Shown piece by piece: positions 46,871 to 58,229 of a stretch of 64,000 nt of DNA. The stretch's first letter is position 1, and each line of letters starts with the position of its first letter. Under the pieces are notes generated by a model that made no database searches, was not told the DNA's origin, and worked only from the letters and a program-made list of their open reading frames with translations. The stretch is from Daucus carota subsp. sativus. Its lineage: Eukaryota > Streptophyta > Magnoliopsida > Apiales > Apiaceae. The translations under genes were made by a program, and so were the position numbers. The stretch covers positions 35,053,606 to 35,117,605 of the forward strand of contig NC_030387.2 of NCBI RefSeq assembly GCF_001625215.2. Reading direction: 5' to 3'.

Positions 46871-47304
46871 AGGGCATTGCTCAAAACAGAACACCCTTAA
46901 AAGAAGAACAAAGAAGAACACTTTGGAATCGAACATAGAATCTCATCTAAAACTTGAAATAAATTCTAACTTTAAGCTAATTAACCATTTATTATGAATA
47001 ATAATAGTATCTAGCATGTTTAACAACAATTATGGATTAAAAATAACATGATTCTATGTGATATTAATCATGTAAAGAATATATACATGTATCCTGGATT
47101 CTGTTTTGGATTCTGTTCTGGATTCTATAATATTTCATATTAATAATTTGGATAGATTTGGATGTTAGATTTCATATATTAAGTTTAGTTAGTGCTTAAC
47201 TATGTAATTATAATCATAACAAATCATTTTTGATGAAAGAAAAAGTGTTATGATAGTGTTCTGTGTTTTTTTTTTTTAAAGTGTTCTGTGTGGAGTGTAA
47301 CCCT
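46871..47304 (-). mobile_element. element X, inverted copy
   Basis: Reverse complement of 44128-44566 across its whole length with minor differences. Bounded by TA runs at both ends. Confidence 0.65.
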
Positions 47305-47797
47305 ATATATATATATCGACTCCAAAGATGAGGTCGAAAATGACATTTGAAAACTGAAACTTGAAATTAGGATTTGTAGTTGCATATATGGTTGCATATG
47401 CAACCACCGTATTTTTGGAAAATATTTTCAAAAAGGTAGTATTTTTGAAAATATTTTAGAGATTTAAAAATAAGATTGGAGAAGGTAGTATTTTTGAAAA
47501 TAAGATTGAAAAAAAAATATATAAGATAATTCCCCTAAAATTATGATAATCTAGTTTAAATTTGTCTAAATAATTTAAGCTCAAATTTGATCGATTTCTA
47601 AACTTAAATAAACTCGATCGTGATTTGATAAATTCAAATTCGATCTGTAAATTTAAAAATATTTTAACAAACATAAAAGAACTTGAATATGATAAATCTG
47701 ATTCAATTTGATTTGATTTAATACATAAAATTTGTTTTAATAATAAAATAATAATACATCTTAACTAATAGTTCGCATTATATGAAAATTTTTAATA

Positions 47798-49903
47798 CTC
47801 CTTCCATTCCAAAATAATAGTCAGTTTGACTTTTTGGATCTAGAGATGTAAAAAACATATTTTTTTACATATTATTTTTTAAACTTTCTTTTTAAAAAAA
47901 ATAGAGATATTAAACTTTGATTTAGAAAATAAAGATTTCAGTGTAGAAATATATTTTCTCAACCCCTCAAATTACGTGTATAAAATTAAAATAATATTTA
48001 TTATTTTATTTTATTTTTTTTGTAAAATCTACATACACGTAGATGAATTGTATCGAAATACAATAAACCGCATCAGGGATTTCTTTCTTTCAAGAAAGTT
48101 TATCATCTAACCGAAAGTCATGCAAGCATAACTCCGGACGCTTAGACAATAAAGCTTAAATGAATAAGTAAAGAAAACCCATAAGTCCCGTAGCTTCCAG
48201 AGTATCCTGAAAAAACAAATCAAACAAAACATAAATCAACATACAAAAAAATCACACACATATAAGTTTAATTAAAGTAAAATAGAAAATCTAATAAAAA
48301 GCAAAACAAAAATATATATATATATTAAAAATAGATAGAAAATAAAATAATATAGAAATATTAATTAATTTCTAACCAAAGGAAAATCCTTTGGTTAGAC
48401 ACATAAAAATTAATTTTATGGCACAATAAAAATTAAAATTTAAGTGAGGAGTAAAGGATGAAATATAATTAAATATAATTAAATAAAATGATCATCAAAA
48501 TGGTCAATAAGCCATTAAAAGTGGCATCCATAATTGGAACAAAAAGCCATAAAAGGCACGATAAAGCCATTAAAGGCACAATAAAGTCATCATTAATGAC
48601 ACCCATAAATGGTTTTTAAATTTTGAATCTTTGAAAAATAATAAAAGTAAACAATTTTCAAATTTGGATGGTAATTGATTATAACTTAAGAAAAGTTGAC
48701 TAATCTCCATAATATACAGACAACACATTTAAGGAGCATTAAAACACATTTAAGACATATAAATCCAAAACCAATTTCAAATTTAAATTTATCAATTTAT
48801 CAATTTAAGATAATTCATTTGTATATAAACGGTCAATTAATTATCCAAATTAAAGCATAATATACTCAAATTAAAAACAAAAATACAAGTTAATGCATGT
48901 AGTGGAAAGTCAAAATCCAAGGATAAACAAATTTAAAAAGGAGTCAACTATCCATTCAAAAATAACTGATTTTAAGATTTGCAATTACTACTATTAAAAC
49001 CAAATAATATTCAAAATTACAAATCTAAAACTAGAATCATGGAATAAAACACGTACTAATTAAGTCACCAGTGCACCGGCTCCACCGTCACCATCCAAGA
49101 ACCGCAAACAATTATCATGAACACTAGCGAAAAAACTAAAAATCGAACATGAAGATACAAAACACCAAATGTAACTGATCCTATATATAATAAAAGATCG
49201 ATAATATCTATCCAATCTTTTCAAGTTCGGACAAAAATAGATAGAAAAAGATGAAAATTGGATACGAAAACAACCCATACAATATTAAATTTAAGCACAC
49301 AATTATACCTAATCATGAAATATGAATCATCTCACAATAATATATACAGTAAAACAAAAACCAATCACATAATCATAATCATGTAGGTTTATGTTTTGAA
49401 AAGATCACACCTGTTTTTTTTAAGTATTTCCGCAGATCTCCAAGACAATTTGCTGATGAAGGAGGTGTTGACAGCGTAGATGGCGTTGCCCAAAGATTAG
49501 TCTAGAGTCGGATATTCTTTCCTTAGCCATGGCGCTTAGATCAAAGATTAAAAGTTAAAAAAATACGTTAAAAAGAAAATAGCAATGTTGGTGAAACATG
49601 ATCTGAGAAGGGTGGCTAATGCGGTAGGAGTGGGACAATGGTGGTGTGTTCATGTGACACGACTACCAGACCCTAGAACTTGCTGCCTGGCGATTTTAGT
49701 TGAAGGGACAAACATCCTAGAAAGTTTGAGTAGGAAATAGATAAGAGATACACTGTGTATCCACGATCGACATGGGGCTGATGGAGAATATTAATTGAAT
49801 TTTGTTATGATAGTGTTAAATATTTGAATATATGATCTCCAAAGAAAAACTTTATTTTCATTTGGACGAGATAATAATATTTATTATTTTGAAATAGAGG
49901 GAG
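47798..49903. mobile_element. long Stowaway-ended element (2.1 kb)
   Basis: The left end CTCCTTCCATTCCAAAATAA and the right end (read inward) CTCCCTCTATTTCAAAATAA are flanked by TA on both sides (47796-47797 and 49904-49905). The ends resemble Stowaway/Tc1-Mariner MITEs, but the interior is far longer and encodes no recognisable transposase. It may be a MITE with a later insertion of unknown type (about 48010-49830). Short repeats of an AAAGCCATTAAAGGCAC type occur near 48510-48600. Confidence 0.55.
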
Positions 49904-49905
49904 TA

Positions 49906-50699
49906 ACTAAATTTCATCAACTGATTGAAGGTTTGACATGAGAATCTGTTCCATTCAATGAAATTAATGGGCTTGTTTAAATGAAAAAGAATTCAAGATA
50001 CAAGTAAACATCAAAGAATTATGATACATTTTCCTTGTATTAATATAGCACATAATTTTTCTATTACTAATACACCAAATTTTACTTTTATTTAAAAAGA
50101 AATTGTGAACAAACCCTAAAAAGAAGTCGGGAGCAGACCAGGCTTTGGGTATTTGGCTTTGAAATTTTAATTCTTTTGCATCCATCACATTTTCCTTATC
50201 AAGATATCTCTAAAAATATGCTTCCGGTTTTAAAAAGTTTCAAGACTACAAATTAAACTTTTCTTTTATCTCAATCACAAAGTAAATTTCCAAAATATTC
50301 ACAAAAGATGGGTATCCGTTTACCCGGATTAAATAATGTACTATCAATTAAATTTAGAAACCATATCAATGAATGAAGATTACATGAAAAAATTGCAGAA
50401 GTGTACAAAGGTAATGAAAGGATTGCAGAGGACAACTTGGATACAGGTGTCGTGAATATAAAAACTCTGAAAAGTTTATGTTGAAAAAGTAGCCAAGAAG
50501 CACTGCTCGCTTTGTGGTGATCATCAAATACCCTCGAAATTTCTAAACCATGTGTGGGCTTCGCAGTTCTTGTTCATTCCTTCCGACAAAATTTTGGTGA
50601 AGTAACTTGTGACTTGTATGTTATAGCAAAGGCATGGATTATGTTGGCAACACACGACCAAGATGAATGGGAACTCAATGCCAGCAATTTACCATATGC
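49906..50699. other. 3' flank of the copine gene
   Basis: Contains the presumed 3' UTR. No further gene was recognised. Confidence 0.35.
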
Positions 50700-53600
50700 T
50701 TAGGGGTATGGGTAAATACTTTTTGTTCGTGTGTAAGTCAAGAATTGGGATGGTAAATCAGCTAGAAGCGATTGAACAGGAGAGAGTTCTCCACCTGCAG
50801 ACAACAGTCAGTCAGTCACCGCCTAGTTAGTCACTCAGGTGCTACTGCAGTAGTAATTTTAGATATAGAGTTGCATTAATTCATATGGCAGGCCAGCAAA
50901 ACACTACTCACTCCGTACATCCCTGAATGGAACAAAATGCACCATATCACGCGAAGCTACTAGCCCAGTTGTACTTTCAACTCTACCGCTTTTATCTGCA
51001 TCAAAAATCTGTTCAATACAATCACGTTAATAGAAAACCAAAGCCACTAAAACAGGTACAAGCAACGAAGCGGTACGTGAAGGTGTAGACAAGCACGACA
51101 TAAATATACCTCCATTTCCTTAAAATCGGCTCCCCCAACACCAACTATAAGAATTGACAAAGGAAGATCAGATGCCTTCACAAGGACATCTTTTGTTTCT
51201 TGGAGATCTGTTATAACACCGTCCTGAGCCAAATTTAGGAAAATTAATGATGTACTAAGAAACTGTAAATGTTCCCACAAATACAACTACGGGTACTGGT
51301 GACTGGATCAGAACTGATACTTAAACTTCAGACTACTAAAATTATAAAATGAAGTGGATCCTCAAATTTTGCATCTTCAAATACGAAAGCAATGTATGGA
51401 CTCTGACAAATAAAAAAAGTTTAAGAATTCTTATATTACCGTAACAATTAGTAAAACATAATACTTGTGATGGTTATTCCCAAGAGACTGACTAGCTATC
51501 AACGAGGCAGCAGTAATAACTGGTCCAAATAGGGTCGGTCCTGCAAGTGAAACGTTATAAAGTGCACTTGTATATGCCTTCAGAATTCCTTGAATTCCTT
51601 CAACCTGTAGAGACGCACAACGCACTGCAATAAATTATTTGGCAACGTAGCAAAAGAAACAAACACGGATACTTGGACACAGAAAAGCAATTTCTTCTAC
51701 CTCACAGTAATTACTGCTTCCATTTAAGTTAAAGCAATGAGAAACAGGGCCATCAATTGGCCTTGCTCCAAATCCCCAAGCAGGAAACCGCTTCGCTGAG
51801 TCATAAAACTGCAATACCTCTCCAACATCTGAAATTGTCTATAAGATATGTGTAGCACAATTAATAACTGCTAAAAAGTCAACTAGAAGACCATTCCAAA
51901 AATAATATAAAAACAAGCAAATTTCTCACTTTCTGGTATGCATTATGTCTTCCAGATGGATCGATGTAATGCAGGGAATCTGGAAGCCGTGGATTTCCAT
52001 TTGAGGCTAAGAAACAAGGAGCAGAAACTTTAAAGTATTAGCCCAGTTAGGGGTTGAGAATATAGAGCCAAGATCATATTGGACCAATCAGTAAGGAGGG
52101 TATAAATAGCTGATTGTCTATATCTTTAAATTGCAAGAAGTCGATATGTGAGTCCAAGATAAACGGACCACCATTATTGCATTTCAGACCTACTGATTTA
52201 CTGTACATTGTTTTAGAAAAATCTTTGATATAGTTATTTACTTTGAATTAAGTACAGTCATACATTGAATCTGTTACCATTTTTTTAGTAGAAAAATATC
52301 TAGTTGCTAGGAAGAATTATCAGGAACGGCAGAACAAGTTCCACAAATTAATCAGACAGGAGTTCAAAATTAAGTACCTGTGAAGTCAATGGCTACCATG
52401 AAGTTCAGTTCCCAGCCACCAGTCATATAATCCAAGAAAGTAGGTTGCACAGTTTCAGAGATCCTATCTACGTATAACTGGCTTTTTAAAACCTGAAGGA
52501 AACAAAGAAATGATATGAGCAAAAGCAATAACTTAAACTTCTGAATGGTTAGAACCAGTAGGATTTTTAGGACCTTTTCTTGATGATTGTTGCCAGCATT
52601 GTTAGGCAAGTATAGTTGCACCCCTTTCCTAGCACGATGCAGGTTCTCAATGTCGGCTATCGATTTCTCGGCTTTTCTAAATGTTGTAAATAAGCAAATT
52701 AGTAAATCTATGACGGAAACTCGAAAAATAACGATGCAAGAGGCCCATCTACCCAATCAAGTCATGCCTCCCATTGCTATTATCGTTGAAGCATTCTATA
52801 AGTAGAGAAGTTTCCTGCATGAATAAAAATGATGATAAGGTGATAGTAGTAATTCCAGTTAAGAAAGGTTTTAACCCATAACTTTAGTTGAAAGATTTAA
52901 CAGACAGTTTGTTAGGGGTTCTTTTTTTGTTTTATGACATGTGTGAAGAAATTGACTTTCTTGAGAAGGGGTTAAGGCGATTCTTAGCACATCTGGTAGG
53001 AACACTATACCAAAGGAACTCGCTTTTATACCTTGCTTCCAACTTGTTGAATGTTCAGAGATACAGGTTCCCAGACTGGGCTTTGATCATTGTTTAAAAC
53101 TTCGGTTCTACATATAGGGAGTAGAATTCCATTATCCAAACATTTTGAGATCACCAAAAAAGGATCCTGGAATAAACAATACAATATAAACCAATATTTC
53201 AATTATCTTCAGCTAGAATTTTAAATTTGTACCAAAGGAAGCAAGATAAATTCATACAGTTCTTCCAAAAAGATCTTCACATTCCAAATCCAGACACCTC
53301 AATACCAACTCTGTAGTAATCTTTGAGTCGGCACATTCTTCGGCAGAGATAGTGAGGTGACCAGACTTTCCGTGATGGCTTGTTCTGATAGAATCTACTA
53401 GATCTATGGTTATTGACCTGTTTGATTTGGAGATTATCTACATAAGAACAAAAATCATCAGAATTTGAACAGAAATCATGTTTGTGAGAGCTGAAGCCTG
53501 TAATATTGTTACCAAGAGAATTCAACATCAAAACCAGAAGAAATCGTAGTGCATACAGTTTGTAGTCTACAGAAAATAAAGTGAAAGTAAGAGCTGGTAG

Positions 53601-55747
53601 CTTCAAGATCATGTGCTCATACTACACAGTAATATATCACATGAGAGTCGCTACAAATATAGAAACAATTGAATAAGCAAAATTGACTCCAAATAAGAAA
53701 AATATCTAGAAGTCTTGACCCCATTTGGAATCATGTCTAGCATATGAATGACCACAAAACAATCTATTAATTCAGTTTCATGATGGATTGAGAGACAGAA
53801 TATGCAAGTGAAACTACTGTCAAAGGTTAGTACCTCAGACAAGACACATGTAGCCTCGCCAAGAAATTGCAATTCATCCAGTTTAAGCATCTGCATAAAG
53901 CAAAACTTTCTCGATGTAATAAATGTCAAATTGCTGCAACTACCACCATAACAAATTCAATCTGAAAGGACATTACACAACTATGGAGACAAATTCTATC
54001 AGTTATGACGAGAAATCCTCTCATTGCTATCAAATTATCTAGATTTTGAGAAAGAGAATCAATATCATCTATATTTATAGAAAACAAACACACTGTACAG
54101 TAAATTTTATTTTATTTTTGCTAGATAACTTTTTAATGACAGAATATTCTAATTGCCTCTAAAAAGTTCAGGAAACAGCATCGTCAAGTATACCTTTACT
54201 TCCAGATTCTGAAACTGTTCGTCCACATTATACAGATGGAACCTGTGATCAAGAAAAACACAGGTAAGTGGAAGCTATCCAGACAATATCTGCCTGCTAG
54301 TGCACAGTGAAGCATTAATAACTTACACCAAAGTCTGAACCACCTCAAAATAATAGGTAATAATGTGCTTTGTGGTCCACTTAGGATTAAATGATTTAGG
54401 TACTACTTCTGTTCGGCCAAGCTCTTGAAGTGTGCCGTCACTACTCCTTACATTAATAACTGCAACAGGATTACTCTATAAAAAATAAAATTTAGAAGAG
54501 AAACTAACACATATAAAAACATTGAATTAAAAAAGCTAAGGGACTGACAAATCTGATACATCATATGAAACAAAGTATCAGCTTACAACAATGCCTCTGC
54601 AATATATACACTAAAAATGTTTCACAGTGCATAATACAAATCAATTCTATTTGACTACGATTGTGATCCCAATGAAAATATTACACTTCTAAAGTCAGTA
54701 ATTTTATTTACATCAATATCCGATTTCTGTCAAATGACAAAAAGTTCATAAAGCATCAACATATTTATGTAGCTAACAAGTGAAGAAATATCACAGAACA
54801 GAATTTTGAAGCTACAAACATTTTCAGACTCGTCAAAGGATTGAAATTAAAGAATTACTTCGATATGAATAACTTAAAGCCTTCACTCCCTCTGTTTGGC
54901 ATCGGCTGGCCCTAACAAGATTAAACCTATGACATGTAACAGATACTAGTTTTATGATTGTAGATTATCGGAGTATATTTTACAAGCATAAAGTTTAGAT
55001 TGGAAAAGTGAAATGCGCATACAGCCAGCAACTAGTGATCAATGGACTACACATCGTACCAACAATGAAAAGTAATTATTAACATTTCTTCTTTAGGATA
55101 ACAAACGCACCTTCGGGAGCACGCCATAGTCACACAGGTCTGAAGCAGATAACGATAACTGCATAACAATTGAAACCAATAAATGTTTGCAGAGACAAGT
55201 GCTACTAGTAAAAGTTATGGCACAAGTAGAGAAACTTATAAAAGGAGTTCCATCTTGATGCTACATCGATTGGATTATATAAATAACCATCGAGCAAAGG
55301 AGCCAAACCTAATTTTCCGATCATTAAATAAAATTAAGAAAACAGGATTGTTTTATATTGATACTAGCAATGCCGTGCTATAACTTTTTCAAAGATTTCG
55401 TCTACAGATTGCAACAATAACATCTCACCTGAAAATCGCTGAATTCAAATTTTCATTTGCCTAAAACGATCACCGAACATGATATTAATACTCTAATAAT
55501 GTTAGCTTAGAACTTACTATATGCGTAATATATATATATTTACTTAATCTTTTTTGCTGATTCTGAATGCTTTAGATTACTTTGACTATAGAGTTAATAG
55601 CGAGAAGATAGTGACCTCGATCTGCGAGACGAAGCCACGGTATGAAGTGAGGGAGTGGCTAGGGCCAGCGGCGTGAGTAGAGTGAGCGGCTGAGTTGCCA
55701 CCGATGGCTGGGCGGCCACGGTGAGCTTGGGAGAAGCAGTTTCCCAT
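50700..55747 (-). CDS. BONZAI-type copine (C2A-C2B-vWA)
   Basis: Sixteen exons on the minus strand: 55747-55616, 55158-55111, 54475-54327, 54242-54194, 53890-53834, 53437-53258, 53166-53032, 52814-52753, 52676-52574, 52492-52378, 52006-51930, 51838-51701, 51604-51440, 51223-51110, 51008-50912 and 50794-50700. Every phase agrees and the total is 571 residues, close to BON1 (~578). MGNC at the start predicts N-myristoylation and a nearby palmitoyl site. C2A spans ~40-180, C2B ~185-310 ([13 protein letters not shown]), and the copine/vWA domain ~330-550 ([68 protein letters not shown]). BONZAI proteins are Ca-dependent plasma-membrane phospholipid binders that restrain NLR immunity and cell death. 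The C2A calcium loop reads DYGVLPKSNP, so usual aspartates are replaced. Two donors (GTCACT, GTCCTA) are non-consensus. Confidence 0.93.
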
Positions 55748-55786
55748 GCCTTTTTGTTGCCGGAAATCTCTGCTGTTTTGTCTTGC

Positions 55787-55794
55787 TATATATA
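55787..55794 (-). promoter_or_regulatory. possible TATA box of the copine gene
   Basis: GTATATATAG on the minus strand about 40 bp before the start codon. This implies a very short leader, so the true start of transcription may lie elsewhere. Confidence 0.3.
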
Positions 55795-55859
55795 CAACAC
55801 AGCGAGACAGAGAGATGGAGTAGTATATTATTAGTAGTAGTCTGTCGTCTTCTATTTAT

Positions 55860-57106
55860 AATATTATATTCAATTCAGAGAGATGATTGAGATTAGCACA
55901 TGGTTTAGTGTCTAATCATAGATAGAAAAAGATGTTGCATTTAATTTAATATTTATCATATAATATATTTTTAAAAGGGTTTAAATTTCTCTCCAAATAA
56001 GTAGTAACAAACTTCAAAATAAAGTAATGCTAAGAATTCAAAAAATATATATAAAAAAATTCTACATCATATATGACCATTTTTAATTTGTGTTGTTATA
56101 AAGCATATAGTGAGATTTATTATATTGAGAAAATTTGTCATAATTAGATGATAATTCATCATTTGAAAAGAACTTTGGGAAGAAATTTAAATTAGATGAC
56201 ACTTAAAATTTTTAATCTAAACAAGAAAATCAATTGTGGAGTCTGGACATGTAAAGTTTAAAAAATGTCAGGTATCCTGATAATTGGTCTAATTTGTTTT
56301 CCTAATTATAATTAATCACGTATAATTGATTATACTCGTATTCATAATAATATAATTTTATATATACACATAAATCACCCCGATTAATATCATTTATTTA
56401 TTTACCACTTGATTTGGAATACCTCGTTTGGAATTCGTAAAGTGGCATTTCAATATGAAAGAAATGATAGTCTTTCTGATTTTTTGTCTTTTGACAAATT
56501 GGACGTGCCTAACTGGCCTCTGTACAGAAGTAGTAATGTTTCAACTTTAGGATGATATGTGGTCATTGATGTGTATTCTTTAGCAACACAAGTTGCAACT
56601 TTCCGTCATTTGTGTACTTAATTGCATGTTTACAGCTGAAGCATAGGAATTTTAGAGTTGAAATATTCTATTTTAAGGCCAATGACCTTTAAAAAAAATT
56701 ACCAGTGGGTGCTTCTCGATTCTACAGTTTTGTGAATTCTAGTTGCGGTATTCAGTTGCTCATTCCAGTAGAGTGTAGACTAGTGGAAGTCAAATCAAAC
56801 ATTACTACATTAGACAAGATGTCAATGTTCATGGTACAAATGAAAGCCCAGATGTCCAACTATATGGAGCAAGTCAACGAGTGCATGATCAATGAGTCAA
56901 CCACCAAAACAGCGTTAACTACACTATAGCCTATAGGGCATGACATATCACTCCTCTTTTTCTCTTTTCCACTCTATGACCAAACTGGTGTAGGTTGTAG
57001 AGGATTGCTCTGTAAATATACTGCGCGACGGACTCGTTGATTGGTGAAAACATTCGGCTCAGCTGGGAACTAGTATTTGTACTGTTTGGAGACAACTAAA
57101 ATACAA
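55860..57106. other. intergenic upstream of the copine gene
   Basis: AT-rich. A small open frame at 56705-56929, with a methionine-rich coiled-coil-like end, matches no family I recognise. No transposon ends were seen. Confidence 0.3.
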
Positions 57107-57179
57107 TCCGTTGTAGTCTAGTTGGTCAGGATACTCGGCTCTCACCCGAGAGACCCGGGTTCAAGTCCCGGCAACGGAA
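57107..57179 (+). tRNA. tRNA-Glu (anticodon CUC)
   Basis: A 73-nt cloverleaf. The acceptor stem TCCGTTG pairs with CAACGGA, with discriminator A at 57179. The anticodon arm is CTCGG-CTCTCAC-CCGAG with anticodon CTC. The internal promoter boxes (TAGTCTAGTTGG and GGTTCAAGTCC) are intact. No intron. Confidence 0.97.
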
Positions 57180-57254
57180 TATGTTTTTGGTTCAAAAAAC
57201 ATTGCTCCCTGTATCACCTTTCACCTACCTTGACAAGCATAATACATCTACTAA

Positions 57255-57606
57255 GAGCATCTCCAATGGGCTCTTTAAACAAGCTCTTAACTCTAAATTT
57301 GAAGAGCAAGCCAAGAATTAGAGCTCCAATGGGTTCTTAGAAACTCTTTAAAAATTTAAGAGTGTACTCTCTCTCATTTCTTTTATAGCTCTTAATTCAA
57401 TATAATATTAATTTCCCTCCAATTTTCTCTCTCTTTTAGTTAACCATTTCCTCTCATTTATATAAAATAGATATAAATTGTGAATAAGGAGCTAAGTATA
57501 AAGAATAGCATTGGAGTTCTCACGTTTTCCGATGTATTAACTTACTAGGAGCCACATTTTATATTTTTGTTTAAGGAATGATTTAGGAACACCGTTGGAG
57601 ATGCTC
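57255..57606. mobile_element. Tourist-like MITE with TAA duplication
   Basis: The ends GAGCATCTCCAATGGG and CCGTTGGAGATGCTC are inverted, with TAA at 57252-57254 and 57607-57609. The interior matches the MITE at 22723-23086. The TAA target indicates PIF/Harbinger mobilisation. Confidence 0.88.
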
Positions 57607-57609
57607 TAA

Positions 57610-58229
57610 TAAACTACTCTCTCCTGAGGGCTATGCCGCAATGGATAAGATTTAATATACAGACCATGTTATCAGATTTTACGAAAACAAAATAATGATT
57701 GCTCAAGTAAATGTTTCTTTTATTCGTTTTAGTATTCACATAATTGTAATTAGTTGAAAGGTAGTATAAATTAAAATTCAAAAATATTCATGTGAGCTGC
57801 TGTTAGCATTTACTACATACAAAATAAACATTTAAATTGTTATATACTCTTACTAAAAACACTGATTTACTCGTGTACAAAAAACAGCCTTCATATATTC
57901 ACAAGGCATCTACCTCACAAACACGGTTTATACTTTTTACACATTCAGATTGTTATATACTAACAACTGATTTTGTTTAGACCTGTCTCGTGTCCAATTT
58001 CCAAATTAATATTGCAGACTTGTAGTAAAAAGATATGCTGATATCATAATTTTTGTAGAATATGACACATTGCTATCATCAGTTCCATATATATACTCTG
58101 TACATCTACATGGAGGAACAAGAAAACAATAGAACTTTAGAAGTCACAAATACCTGATTTAAACACCAATATGAGCAAACAGATAAACTCCTAAATCTTT
58201 CAAAAAGATCATCCCAAAGCTTTCATGAG
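57610..58229. other. 3' flank of MHF1
   Basis: AT-rich sequence including the presumed 3' UTR. Nothing else was recognised. Confidence 0.35.

Larger units (their letters stand above)
43940..47513. repeat. large nested inverted mosaic of (TA)n-embedded elements
   Basis: The order is arm P (43940-44127), element X (44128-44566), TA run, element Y (44641-46424), TA run, partial inverted P with tandem repeats (46495-46860), inverted X (46871-47304), inverted P (47305-47513). P carries GGTCGAAAATGACATTTGA-type sequence and CAAAAATACTACCTT. Both X copies share their full length in opposite orientation. Every junction between X, Y and P is a TA run. Confidence 0.75.

Noticed and set aside
48010-49830. 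Possible retroelement insertion inside the Stowaway-ended element
   Set aside because: No paired long terminal repeats, primer-binding site or coding similarity was visible.
56705-56929. 74-residue open frame with Met-rich helical end
   Set aside because: No family recognised, no promoter or splice context. Kept only as a remark.
57122-57340. Open frame overlapping the tRNA gene
   Set aside because: It runs through tRNA-Glu and into a MITE, with no protein family resemblance.
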